From contig DASWED010000035.1 of NCBI GenBank assembly GCA_036394995.1, forward strand, positions 15,097 through 79,096: DNA of 64,000 bases, written 5' to 3'. Below, piece after piece: positions 24,763 through 32,831 of the stretch. This stretch comes from DASWED01 sp036394995. GTDB lineage: Bacteria; Actinomycetota; UBA4738; JACQTL01. Position 1 is the first letter of the stretch. The number at the start of each line of letters is the position of its first letter. The notes beneath the pieces were generated by a model that worked only from the letters and a program-made list of their open reading frames with translations, was not told the DNA's origin and made no database searches. A program made the translations under genes and the position numbers.

Positions 24763-25185
24763 TCAGCGGCCGGCGGCCGGTGAACCGAGCTCCAGCTCGG
24801 ACAGGAGCACCCTGACGCGCCGGTCGATCTCGTCGCGGATCTCCCGAACCCGCTCCAGCGGGCCTCCCCTGGGGTCCGGGAGGCCCCAGTCCTGGACGTC
24901 GCGATACCGGATGGCCGGGCAGGCCTCCTCGTCGACGGAGCACCCCATCGTGACAACGCGGTCGGCGGAGGCCACGAGCTCGTCGGTGACCAGCTGTCCT
25001 CGGTGCCCCGATACGTCGATCCCGATCTCGGCCATGGCCTCGACCACCTCCGGGTGGGGCGGACCGCCGGGGATCGTCCCGGCCGACCGGGCCTCCGCCC
25101 GACCGCCGGCGGCACGATTGAACAGCGCCTCGGCCATCACGCTTCGGCCGGCGTTGTGGACGCACACGAAGAGCACGAGCGGCAC
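24763..25185 (-). CDS. arsC: Arsenate reductase (low-molecular-weight phosphatase fold)
   Basis: 140 residues. The P-loop CVHNAGRS carries the nucleophilic Cys; TMGCSVDEEACP gives the two redox cysteines of the thioredoxin-coupled ArsC class, and WGLPDPRG the general acid Asp. Reduces arsenate to arsenite. Located between ppx and pst, which makes sense because arsenate enters through phosphate transporters. GTG start. Confidence 0.92.
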   Translation of the reverse strand: MPLVLFVCVHNAGRSVMAEALFNRAAGGRAEARSAGTIPGGPPHPEVVEAMAEIGIDVSGHRGQLVTDELVASADRVVTMGCSVDEEACPAIRYRDVQDWGLPDPRGGPLERVREIRDEIDRRVRVLLSELELGSPAAGR

Positions 25186-25247
25186 CGGGCCAGCCTGCCA
25201 CCGGTTCGCTCGGACGACAAGGGCCCGGATGGAAGCCTTCGCTGCCC

Positions 25248-25280
25248 GTTCACGGGGCGTTCACCCCGCGCTCGTGGTCC
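25248..25280 (+). promoter_or_regulatory. PHO box 1 of the arsC-pstS interval
   Basis: GTTCACGGGGC and GTTCACCCCGC are consecutive 11-base units; a weak third follows. TACGGT at 25297-25302 is 16 bases on and would start transcription close to 25308. It points away from arsC, towards a hairpin-containing stretch rather than directly at pstS. Confidence 0.78.
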
Positions 25281-25305
25281 CGTCAGGCCGAGCGAATACG
25301 GTCCC

Positions 25306-25430
25306 TCATGCCGCCGGTCGCGGAACCGGTGGACCCCAAGCCCGAGAGGCTGCGGGCCGAGCCACTCCGCAGCTTCCCCGGGAGGGGCTTCGTCATCGCC
25401 CCCGACCCGAAGCCCCTCCCGAGGAAGGGC
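25306..25430 (+). ncRNA. Candidate Pho-induced short RNA ending in a 20-bp hairpin
   Basis: Predicted transcript from PHO box 1 and the TACGGT hexamer. It contains a 20-bp inverted repeat with one mismatch, arms 25373-25392 and 25408-25427 and a 15-base loop, strong enough to terminate or stabilise an RNA of about 120 bases. An ATG at 25308 opens a frame with good GC3, but it has no stop before running through all of pstS, so a protein is unlikely. No T tract follows the hairpin. The existence of the RNA is inference from the promoter and hairpin. Confidence 0.45.
25373..25427 (+). repeat. 20-bp inverted repeat between arsC and pstS
   Basis: Arms CTTCCCCGGGAGGGGCTTCG (25373-25392) and its complement (25408-25427) differ at one position; loop of 15 bases. 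It lies between the two PHO boxes. The same fold forms on either strand. Confidence 0.9.
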
Positions 25431-25481
25431 GTCCCGGCCGATCTCCCGGTCCGGGGCCGGCACGGGCGAGGTCCGTTTTCT

Positions 25482-25514
25482 GTTCATGTGCCGTTCACCT
25501 TGCAGTCCCGGTGC
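25482..25514 (+). promoter_or_regulatory. pstS: PHO box 2, pstS promoter
   Basis: GTTCATGTGCC and GTTCACCTTGC, in phase, with a degenerate third unit. TAGGCT at 25531-25536 is 16 bases on, giving a ~50-base leader before the pstS ATG. This is the standard location of the PhoP site of pst operons. Confidence 0.82.
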
Positions 25515-25596
25515 CGCCACGCCGGCTCCCTAGGCTGCTCGACGGTCGCGGGGAACACGGCGCGAGTCGTGAGGCCGAACGGAAAGGAACAACGAG

Positions 25597-26649
25597 ATGC
25601 GGATCGCAGGAACATCGCGGGCGTTCGGCGTGGCCGTCCTCGCCCTGATCGTGGTCATGACCGCGTGCGGCGGTGGGGACAACGGCGGGTCGGGCGGCAC
25701 CCCCCCGAGCGGCGGCGGCGCGGTGACCGGGAGCGTGAAGATCTCCGGGTCCTCGACCGTGCTTCCCATCAGCGAGCTGGTGGCCGAGGAGTTCAACGCC
25801 GACAACCCGGACGTCCAGATCAGCGTGGACGGGCCGGGCACCACGGACGGGTTCGTCCTGTTCTGCAAGGGCCAGACCGACGTCAGCGACGCCTCGCGGC
25901 AGATCAAGGACGAGGAGATCCAGGCCTGCAAGGACGGTGGCGTGAACTACGTGGAGCTGGAGATCGGGCTCGACGGCATCACCGTGATGACCAACCCGGC
26001 CAACGACGCCGTGACCTGCCTGTCGAAGGCCGACCTGTACTCCCTCATCAGCCCCGAGTCGGAGGGCTTCAAGAACTGGTCGGACGCGAACGCGCTGGAC
26101 AAGGAGCTCGGCGGCGACGGGGCGTTCCCCGACGTGCCGCTGGACCTGGTCGGCCCGGGCGAGGAGTCCGGGACGTGGGGTTCGTTCATCGAGCTCGCCC
26201 TGAAGGACATCGCGACGGAGAGAGGAGCCGCGGACGACACCACGCGCAAGGACTACCAGTCGAGCGCGAACGACAACGTGATCATCCAGGGCGTCGAGGG
26301 GTCGGATTCCTCGCTCGGATGGGTGGGCTTCGCCTACGCGGAGGAGAACGCCGGGAACGTGAAGATCCTCCAGGTCAGCCCGGCCACCGACGCCTCGGGC
26401 CAGGGCTCGCCGGACTGCGTCGAGCCGACCACGGACACGATCTCGGACGGCTCCTACCCGCTCTCGCGGTCGCTGTACATCTACGTGAACACCGACAAGC
26501 TCGCCGGCAACGACGCGCTGAAGGCCTTCGTGGACTTCTACATGAGCGACACCGGGATCGTGGACGGGGTCACGCAGGCCGGGTACGTCAACATCCCGGA
26601 CGACCGGATCCAGGCGACCCGGGACAAGTGGACCCAGACCGAGGGATAG
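25597..26649 (+). CDS. pstS: Phosphate ABC transporter substrate-binding lipoprotein PstS
   Basis: 350 residues. Signal peptide with lipobox VVMTAC, then a Gly-rich linker. Phosphate-binding signatures: VKISGSSTVLPISE at the start of the mature domain, GPGTTDGFVLFCKGQTDVSDASR, and GPGEESGTWGSFIE. Anchored outside the membrane, it hands phosphate to PstCA. GAAAGGAA ribosome site before the ATG. First gene of pstSCAB-phoU-response regulator, under PHO box 2. Confidence 0.96.
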   Translation: MRIAGTSRAFGVAVLALIVVMTACGGGDNGGSGGTPPSGGGAVTGSVKISGSSTVLPISELVAEEFNADNPDVQISVDGPGTTDGFVLFCKGQTDVSDASRQIKDEEIQACKDGGVNYVELEIGLDGITVMTNPANDAVTCLSKADLYSLISPESEGFKNWSDANALDKELGGDGAFPDVPLDLVGPGEESGTWGSFIELALKDIATERGAADDTTRKDYQSSANDNVIIQGVEGSDSSLGWVGFAYAEENAGNVKILQVSPATDASGQGSPDCVEPTTDTISDGSYPLSRSLYIYVNTDKLAGNDALKAFVDFYMSDTGIVDGVTQAGYVNIPDDRIQATRDKWTQTEG

Positions 26650-26679
26650 CCCCGGGAGGAACGGGAGGTTGAGGCTCGC

Positions 26680-27618
26680 ATGGCGGCGGTGACGGCGGGG
26701 GGTTCCCTGACGCTGGCCGATCTGGCCGGCGATCGCCGGCGCCGCCGCCGCGAACACCGCATTCGGCTGACGTTCCTCGGCGCCGCGACGGTGTCGATCG
26801 TGATCAGCGTCCTCATCGTGGCCTCGGTCGTCGGCAAGGCCACCGACTTCCTCACGAAGATCCATCCCTCCCAGCTGGCGGCCGGCGGCTGGTTCCCGCG
26901 GGCTGGCGACTTCGGGATCGCCACGCTGCTTGCGGGGACCCTGATCGTGACGGTCATCGCCATGGCGGTGGCGACTCCCCTGGGGCTGGGGGCGGCCATC
27001 TACCTGTCCGAGTACGCCCGGCCGGGGTCGCGGCGCATCCTCAAGCCGATCCTCGAGATCCTGGCGGGGATCCCGAGCGTCGTCCTCGGGTACTTCGCCC
27101 TGAACGTGATCAGCCCGGACCTCGTGCAGAAGCTGTTCTCCACCGCCAAGGGGTTCAACCTGGCCTCGGCGGGGATCGCCGTGGGGATCCTGGTGACGCC
27201 GCTCGTCGCGTCGGTGGCCGAGGACGCGATGTTCGCCGTGCCGCGTTCGTTGCGGGAGGCCTCGTACGGGCTCGGGGCCAAGCAGCGGAACACCAGCCTG
27301 CGGGTGGTGTTCCCGGCCGCGGTCTCCGGGATCGTGGCGGCGCTGATCCTGGGCGTGTCCCGGGCCGTCGGGGAGACCATGATCGTGGCCATCGCGGCCG
27401 GCGCCACCGGTGGCTCGTTGTTCACGCTGAACCCGCTGCACTACGGGCAGACCATGACGGCCGCAATGAGCTCCCTGGCCATCGGCTCGGACCAGGTGGG
27501 CGGCGACCCGGCGGCGGTCCAGTCGCTGTTCTTCGTGGGCCTCCTGCTGTTCGTGATGACGTTCGGGCTGAACCTCGTGGCCGACCGATTCGTCCGACGG
27601 GTGAGGAACCGGTACTGA
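26680..27618 (+). CDS. pstC: Phosphate ABC transporter permease PstC
   Basis: 312 residues, about six membrane segments. The permease EAA-type loop is seen in VPRSLREASYGLGAKQRNTSLRVV and PLGLGAAIYLSEYA marks the PstC family. GGGAGGTTGAGG lies just before the ATG. 30 bases after pstS. Confidence 0.95.
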   Translation: MAAVTAGGSLTLADLAGDRRRRRREHRIRLTFLGAATVSIVISVLIVASVVGKATDFLTKIHPSQLAAGGWFPRAGDFGIATLLAGTLIVTVIAMAVATPLGLGAAIYLSEYARPGSRRILKPILEILAGIPSVVLGYFALNVISPDLVQKLFSTAKGFNLASAGIAVGILVTPLVASVAEDAMFAVPRSLREASYGLGAKQRNTSLRVVFPAAVSGIVAALILGVSRAVGETMIVAIAAGATGGSLFTLNPLHYGQTMTAAMSSLAIGSDQVGGDPAAVQSLFFVGLLLFVMTFGLNLVADRFVRRVRNRY

Positions 27619-27634
27619 TGGAGGACGGACGCTG

Positions 27635-28603
27635 ATGGGCCAGTACCGGCCGGACCTCGGGACCGAGCTCGCCGTCAGCAGGACGGTGACCACCGGCGAC
27701 ATGGTCCGGGCCACGCTCCGGGGCAAGCGGTTCCGGCCGGGCGATTACCTCGTGCAGGGCCTGCTGTTCGCGACGCTCCTCATCGCCCTGGCCGTCCTGG
27801 TGATCCTGATCGCGGACGTCGTCGACCGGGCCGCCCCGGTGCTCCGCGACCGGGCCGGCGACTTCGTCACGTCGAACACGTCGGCGCTGGCGAGCCGGGC
27901 AGGGATCAAGCAGGGCATCGTCGGCTCGCTCGAGCTCATGCTGTTCGTGATCGTGGTGGCGTTCCCCCTCGGGATCGGGGCCGCCATCTACCTGGAGGAG
28001 TACGCGCGCGACACGCGGTTCACACGGTTCCTCCAGACGAACATCCGCAACCTGGCAGGGGTGCCGTCGATTGTGTACGGGCTCCTCGGCCTCGCGATCT
28101 TCGCCCAGGCGCTCTCCGGCCTGACCGGCGGCTACAGCCTGCTGAGCGGCGGCCTCACGCTCGCCATCCTGGTCCTCCCGATCGTGATCATCACGGCGTC
28201 CGAGGCCCTGCGCGCGGTCCCCCAGAGCATCCGAGAGGCCGGCTACGGCGTGGGGGCCACCCGGTGGGAGGTCGTCCGCAGCCACGTCATCCCCTCGGCG
28301 GCCCCCGGGATCTTCACCGGCACCGTGCTGACCCTGGCCCGGGCCCTGGGGGAGACGGCGCCGCTGCTGCTGGTGGGCGCGGTCACGGGCTTCTTCTCCG
28401 CGGGATCGGCGGGGTTCGCCGAGCAGATCCGGACGGACCACGGGTACACCTCGATGCCGACGCTCATCTTCAGCTGGGCCACGAAGCCCCAATCCGACTT
28501 CCGCGCCCTGACGGCGGCGGCCATCGTGATCCTGCTCGTGGTCCTGCTAACGGTGAACGCCACCGCGATCCTTCTGAGGAACCGGTATGAGCGAAAGTGG
28601 TGA
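27635..28603 (+). CDS. pstA: Phosphate ABC transporter permease PstA
   Basis: 322 residues, six predicted membrane segments. FPLGIGAAIYLEEYARDTRF and the loop VPQSIREAGYGVGATRWEVVRSHV identify PstA. It starts 16 bases after pstC. Its 3' end overlaps the chosen pstB start by 17 bases. Confidence 0.95.
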   Translation: MGQYRPDLGTELAVSRTVTTGDMVRATLRGKRFRPGDYLVQGLLFATLLIALAVLVILIADVVDRAAPVLRDRAGDFVTSNTSALASRAGIKQGIVGSLELMLFVIVVAFPLGIGAAIYLEEYARDTRFTRFLQTNIRNLAGVPSIVYGLLGLAIFAQALSGLTGGYSLLSGGLTLAILVLPIVIITASEALRAVPQSIREAGYGVGATRWEVVRSHVIPSAAPGIFTGTVLTLARALGETAPLLLVGAVTGFFSAGSAGFAEQIRTDHGYTSMPTLIFSWATKPQSDFRALTAAAIVILLVVLLTVNATAILLRNRYERKW

Positions 28604-29477
28604 GGAGATGGATACCGACACCGGGACCATGATCCGACTCGAACTCGAAGGGCCGGGGCGGGCGGCCGCCGAGCATCACGCCGCCGAGGTGGCCGCGGCC
28701 GAGCTGACCGTGTTCGAGATCGAGGACCTCGAGGTCAGCTACGGCGGGGTCACAGCCGTGGAGAAGGTGGAGCTGGCCATTCCGGCCAACCGCATCACGG
28801 CGCTCATCGGGCCGTCCGGGTGCGGGAAGACCACCGTCCTGCGGTGCCTGAACCGGATGAACGACCTCATCGACGGCGCACGGGTGAACGGGGTGGTGCG
28901 GTACCACGGCGTGGACCTGTACGAGCGGGGGGTGGACCCCGTGGAGGTCCGCCGCCGGATCGGGATGGTCTTCCAGAAGCCCAACCCGTTCCCGAAGTCG
29001 ATCTACGACAACATCGCGTTCGGGCCGAGGATCGCGAGGTTCAAGGGGAACATGGACGAGCTGGTGGAGCGCTCCCTGGTCCGGGCGGCGTTGTGGGACG
29101 AGGTGAAGAGCAAGCTCCGGTCCCCGGCCATGGCCCTGTCCGGGGGCCAGCAGCAGCGCCTGTGCATCGCCCGGGCCATCGCGGTGTCGCCGGACGTCAT
29201 CCTCATGGACGAGCCGTGCTCGGCGCTCGACCCCATCGCCACGCTGAAGATCGAGGAGCTGATGGAGCAGCTCACGGTCGACTACACGATCGTGATCGTG
29301 ACTCACAACATGCAGCAGGCTGCCCGGGTCAGCCAGCGCACCGCATTTTTCACGGTCGAGGAGCGAGAACCGGGACATCGGGTGGGCACCGTGGTCGAAT
29401 ACGACCTGACGGAGAAGATCTTCCGCAATCCGTCGGACAAGCGGACGGAGGACTACGTGACGGGGCGGTTCGGCTGA
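28587..29477 (+). CDS. pstB: Phosphate ABC transporter ATP-binding protein PstB
   Basis: 296 residues. Walker A GPSGCGKTTVLRCLNRMN, Q-loop VFQKPNPFPKSIYDNIAFGPR, signature LSGGQQQRLCIARAIA, Walker B VILMDEPCSALDP, and the switch VTHNMQQAARVSQRTAFF. It has ~45 residues before the canonical start. ATG at 28587 overlaps pstA; an ATG at 28608, just after the pstA stop and behind AGTGGTGAGGAG, is an equally good start. Confidence 0.96.
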   Translation: MSESGEEMDTDTGTMIRLELEGPGRAAAEHHAAEVAAAELTVFEIEDLEVSYGGVTAVEKVELAIPANRITALIGPSGCGKTTVLRCLNRMNDLIDGARVNGVVRYHGVDLYERGVDPVEVRRRIGMVFQKPNPFPKSIYDNIAFGPRIARFKGNMDELVERSLVRAALWDEVKSKLRSPAMALSGGQQQRLCIARAIAVSPDVILMDEPCSALDPIATLKIEELMEQLTVDYTIVIVTHNMQQAARVSQRTAFFTVEEREPGHRVGTVVEYDLTEKIFRNPSDKRTEDYVTGRFG

Positions 29478-30163
29478 TGCAGGAGGTCCGGCACCGCTTC
29501 CATCAGGAGCTCACCGACCTCGAGCACGAGCTGCTCGGGGAGGGCGATCTGGCGGCCCGCGCGGTGGAGCTCGCCACGGAGGCCATGGTGCACCGGGACG
29601 CCTCGCAGTGCCGCCAGGTGGTGGCGGACGACGACGAGGTCGACCGGCGGTACCTCGACATCGAGCACCGCGTCCTGGAGCTCCTGGCCCTCCAGACGCC
29701 CGTGGCGAAGGACCTCCGGCTGGTGTCGGCCATCCTGCACGTCAACCTGCACCTGGAGCGCATCGGGGACCAGGCCGTGAACGTGGCCAAGATCACGCTC
29801 GCCACCATGGACCTGCCCCGGGACGAGGCGATCGTCGCCCACCTCCAGGAGATGGGCGAGATCTCCGCGCGGATGGTCCGGGCGGCCCTCGACGCGTTCG
29901 CCCGCCGCGACCTGGAGCTGTGCCTGCAGCTGCCGGCCATGGACGACCCCGTGGACCTGTTGAACCGTGGGATGTACCGGCAGGTCGTTGCGCTCGCCGA
30001 CGACCCCGCCCTCCTGGAGTGGGGGATCCGGATGAACGTGGTGGCGCGCCAGATCGAGCGCGTCGGGGACAACGCCGTCGACATCGCCGAGCAGGTGGGG
30101 TTCCTGCTGACCGGGGAGTTCCGGGAGTTCACCGACGCGTCGCACGGCGGGGGCGTGACGTGA
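29477..30163 (+). CDS. phoU: Phosphate signalling regulator PhoU
   Basis: 228 residues, two three-helix PhoU repeats. Metal-binding motifs DDDEVDRRYLDIEHRVLELL with HLERIGDQAVNVAK in the first, and NVVARQIERVGDNAVDIAEQVGF in the second. It links PstSCAB transport to the kinase and represses the regulon when phosphate is plentiful. ATG overlaps the pstB stop (TGATG). Confidence 0.95.
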   Translation: MQEVRHRFHQELTDLEHELLGEGDLAARAVELATEAMVHRDASQCRQVVADDDEVDRRYLDIEHRVLELLALQTPVAKDLRLVSAILHVNLHLERIGDQAVNVAKITLATMDLPRDEAIVAHLQEMGEISARMVRAALDAFARRDLELCLQLPAMDDPVDLLNRGMYRQVVALADDPALLEWGIRMNVVARQIERVGDNAVDIAEQVGFLLTGEFREFTDASHGGGVT

Positions 30164-30903
30164 CCACCCGGGCCACGGCCGAGGCCGGCGGTCCGGCGGG
30201 CGCGCCCGGCGCGCAGGCGGGCGTCCGGGTGCTCATCGTGGAGGACGAGCCGTCCCTCGCCGAGAGCATCGAGTACACCCTGGAACGGGAGGGGTTCCGG
30301 CCGGTGGTGGCCTCCGACGGCGCCTCGGCGGTGGAGCGGTTCCGCCGGGACCGGCCCGGCCTGGTGCTCCTGGACCTGATGCTCCCGCAGCTCTCGGGCC
30401 TCGACGTATGCCGGATCATCCGGGCCGAGTCCACCGTGCCGATCGTGATCCTCACCGCGAAGGGCGCGGAGTCGGACAAGGTGGCCGGCCTGGAGCTCGG
30501 CGCCGACGACTACGTCACGAAGCCGTTCTCGATGCGCGAGCTGGTCTCGCGGGTCCGGGCCCAACTCCGCCGGGCTGGCATGTCCGCCGATGCCGCGCCG
30601 GTCGAGGTCCTGTCCGGGGGCCCGGTGGTCATGGACGTCCCCCGGCACGAGGTCAGGGTGAACGGCAACATGGTCACGCTGCCTCCGAAGGAGTTCGAGC
30701 TGCTCGAGGCGTTCCTCCTGCGCAAGGGCCGCCTGCTGACCCGCGACTTCCTCATCGAGGACGTCTGGGGGGCGGACTACTACGGGGACACCCGCACGCT
30801 CGACGTCCACGTGAAGCGCCTCCGCCAGAAGATCGAGGCCGACCCCCACCGTCCCCAGCACCTCATCACGGTCCGCGGGCTGGGCTACCGCTTCGTCGAC
30901 TGA
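30160..30903 (+). CDS. OmpR/PhoB-type response regulator (PhoP/RegX3-like)
   Basis: 247 residues. Receiver domain: VLIVEDEPSLAESIEYTLE (acidic pair), LVLLDLMLPQLSGLDVC (phospho-Asp), VILTAKGAE and YVTKPF (Thr/Lys). Winged helix: LPPKEFELLEAFLLRKGRLL and TLDVHVKRLRQKIE. GTG start overlapping the phoU stop (GTGA). By position and sequence this is the activator expected to bind the PHO boxes in the window, with the kinase at 16893-18065 as likely partner. Confidence 0.95.
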   Translation: MTTRATAEAGGPAGAPGAQAGVRVLIVEDEPSLAESIEYTLEREGFRPVVASDGASAVERFRRDRPGLVLLDLMLPQLSGLDVCRIIRAESTVPIVILTAKGAESDKVAGLELGADDYVTKPFSMRELVSRVRAQLRRAGMSADAAPVEVLSGGPVVMDVPRHEVRVNGNMVTLPPKEFELLEAFLLRKGRLLTRDFLIEDVWGADYYGDTRTLDVHVKRLRQKIEADPHRPQHLITVRGLGYRFVD

Positions 30904-30938
30904 GTGCCCCGCAGGCGCTCCGGCCCGAGGCGCCTCCG

Positions 30939-31796
30939 TTGACCTTCGGCCCCCTCGAGCTGGGCCTGCTGATCGCCACGGGAGCGGTGGCCGGCGCACT
31001 CGGGGCGCTCCTCGGGATCGGCGGCGGAATCTTCGTGGTGCCGGTGCTGGTGCTGGGATTCCACGAACCCGCGCAGGTCGCGGTGGCGGCGAGCCTGGCC
31101 GCGGTGGTGGCCACCTCGTCGACGGCCAGCAGCGTCTACGTCGAGCGGGGCCTCACGAACATGCGGCTCGGCCTGACCCTGGAGCTCGCCACCACGGCGG
31201 GAGCGATCTCGGGCGGCCTGACCGCGGCGGTGATCCCGGAGGACGCCGTCCTGTGGACGTTCGCCGGCTTCGCGGGATTCGTCGCGGTCCTGATGCTCCG
31301 GCGCGAGCCACGGAAGGGCGCCGGATCCCGCCGAACCGGCCGGGAGGGCGGCGAGGACGTCGGCCGGCTGGGCGGAGTGACCCGGGATCCCGTCACGGGG
31401 GAGACAAGGACCTACTCGGTCGGCCGGGTGCCGCTCGGCCTCGGGGCGTCCTTCGTGGCCGGGAACGTGAGCGGGCTGCTGGGGGTGGGCGGAGGCATCC
31501 TGAAGGTGCCCGTGATGTCGATCGCGATGGGCGTCCCGCTCCGGGTGGCCGCGGCCACCAGCAACCTCATGATCGGGGCCACCGCGGCCGCGAGCCTGGT
31601 CATCTACCTCCAGCGCGGGTTCCTCTTTCCCCTGGTGGCCGCGCCGGTGGCCCTCGGCGTCACCGCCGGCGCGCTCCTGGGAACCCGCTTGTCCGGCCGA
31701 TTCAGGGCCGCCGCGCTGGCCCGGACGTTCGGCGTGGTGCTGCTCGTGGTGGCGGCGCAGATGGCCCTCGATGCCTCGGGCGTGTGGCGTGGCTGA
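30939..31796 (+). CDS. TauE/SafE family permease
   Basis: 285 residues, about eight membrane segments in two halves, each with a GxGGG motif: GALGALLGIGGGIFVVPVLV and VSGLLGVGGGILKVPVMS. Members export sulfite or sulfoacetate, but many are of unknown substrate. TTG at 30939 is chosen; a CTG at 30900 overlapping the regulator stop is possible. It is paired with a DUF1634 protein, a common combination. Confidence 0.9.
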   Translation: MTFGPLELGLLIATGAVAGALGALLGIGGGIFVVPVLVLGFHEPAQVAVAASLAAVVATSSTASSVYVERGLTNMRLGLTLELATTAGAISGGLTAAVIPEDAVLWTFAGFAGFVAVLMLRREPRKGAGSRRTGREGGEDVGRLGGVTRDPVTGETRTYSVGRVPLGLGASFVAGNVSGLLGVGGGILKVPVMSIAMGVPLRVAAATSNLMIGATAAASLVIYLQRGFLFPLVAAPVALGVTAGALLGTRLSGRFRAAALARTFGVVLLVVAAQMALDASGVWRG

Positions 31797-32154
31797 GAAC
31801 GGCGGCGGTCGAGAGGCGGGGCGGCGGGGGCTGGAGCGTCGCATCGTGGCATGGGCCCTCCGGGCGGGCGTGGCGGTGGCCTGCCTGGTGATGGCCGTGG
31901 GCCTGGTGGCGGCCGTCGGCCGGGGCAGGCTCCGTCAGCACTCGGTGACGCCGAACGAGATCTGGGGTCTGGTCGCCGGCGGTCACCCGAGCGGCATCAT
32001 GGCATTGGGGCTGGTGGTGCTGGTGGCGACGCCGATGCTCCGCGTGCTCCTCCTGGCGGCCGGTTTCACGGTGGCCCGGGACTGGAGGTTCGCCGCGGTC
32101 GCCGTCGGCGTCGCGATCATGCTCGTCCTGGGGCTGGTGCTCGGCGGCGCCTGA
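31789..32154 (+). CDS. DUF1634 family membrane protein
   Basis: 121 residues with three membrane segments (AGVAVACLVMAVGLVAAVG, GIMALGLVVLVATPMLRVLL, AVAVGVAIMLVLGLVLGGA). DUF1634 proteins follow TauE/SafE permeases and probably form part of the transporter. GTG start overlaps the permease gene by 8 bases. Confidence 0.88.
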   Translation: MAENGGGREAGRRGLERRIVAWALRAGVAVACLVMAVGLVAAVGRGRLRQHSVTPNEIWGLVAGGHPSGIMALGLVVLVATPMLRVLLLAAGFTVARDWRFAAVAVGVAIMLVLGLVLGGA

Positions 32155-32216
32155 GCCGCCGTCGCGCCGGGACGGCGGCTCATGGTGGTGTCCTCACGGC
32201 AGCGGCGACGACGGCG

Positions 32217-32629
32217 TCACCCGTCCCTGTCACCGCCCTCGCCCGGTGCCACGGTGAGGCCCGGAAGCAGCGCCCGGCAGTGGCAGGACTGCCCCGACGA
32301 CCATGCCGCGAGGGCGCGATCGGTGATCCCACCCCGGTCGTGCAGCTCGGCCAGGAGGATCGCCGGCATCGGCCGGCCCGGGCGGGTGGCCTGCCAGATC
32401 TGCGCCTCCAGCACCGGCCCTGCCTCGTCGGGTCGGCCTGGGCCTGCTGCTGGGAGATCTGCCGCGACGACGACTGCCGAAGGGGCTGCTCCACGCCGAA
32501 CTGGGGCTGGGACTGCGACCGCAGCCGCTCCTGGACGAACAGGCCGAAATCGCCCGCGGCCAATGCGACGCCGCCCGCCAGGAGCAGCGAAACTCCAGCG
32601 GCGACCAGCGCGATCCCTCGCTTCCTCAT
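32217..32629 (-). pseudogene. Exported protein gene with a frameshift
   Basis: The gene opens with ATG behind an ideal AAGGAGGGTGC ribosome site and codes a signal peptide (GIALVAAGVSLLLAGGVALAAGD) and a Gln/Ser-rich stretch to SQQQAQAD. Near 32420-32440 codon bias jumps to another frame, which continues as a GC3-rich sequence (DEAGPVLEAQIWQATRPG, then LLAELHDRGGITDRALAAW) to a TGA at 32217. Read in the first frame the protein would end at 32180 with arginine-rich nonsense. Either a real frameshift mutation or a one-base sequence error. Family not recognised. PHO box 32799 faces this gene. Confidence 0.6.
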
Positions 32630-32798
32630 GCACCCTCCTTCTCTCGAAGTGCGCGGCCTGGGTGGCCCGCGACCGCAACCTAGGAGGCGGGCGTGTCGGA
32701 ACGAGGGCCGCGCCGCGGGCACCGGGCGAACGGGGCGCGAACGAATCGTGGACGCGGTGGACAGGGCTCGGCGGACGCGGATAGCCTCACGCGCTGAC

Positions 32799-32831
32799 GT
32801 GAACGCGAACTGAACGAGAGGTGAACGGTTG
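32799..32831 (-). promoter_or_regulatory. Three-unit PHO box between the exported protein and DUF47-Pit
   Basis: Read on the minus strand the three 11-base units are CAACCGTTCAC, CTCTCGTTCAG and TTCGCGTTCAC, the most regular box in the window. TATCCG (minus, 32778-32783) lies 15 bases on, fitting a promoter for the leftward exported-protein gene. The TTG start of the rightward DUF47 gene lies inside the box, so PhoP bound here could block it. Confidence 0.75.

Noticed and set aside
24760..24800. A single GTTCACCGGCC on the minus strand upstream of ppx
   Set aside because: Only one unit and wrong spacing to TATACT compared with the four accepted PHO boxes.
25308..26672. Long plus-strand frame overlapping pstS from ATG 25308
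   Set aside because: Runs out of frame through pstS; only the first ~60 codons have coding-like bias, and these coincide with the hairpin.
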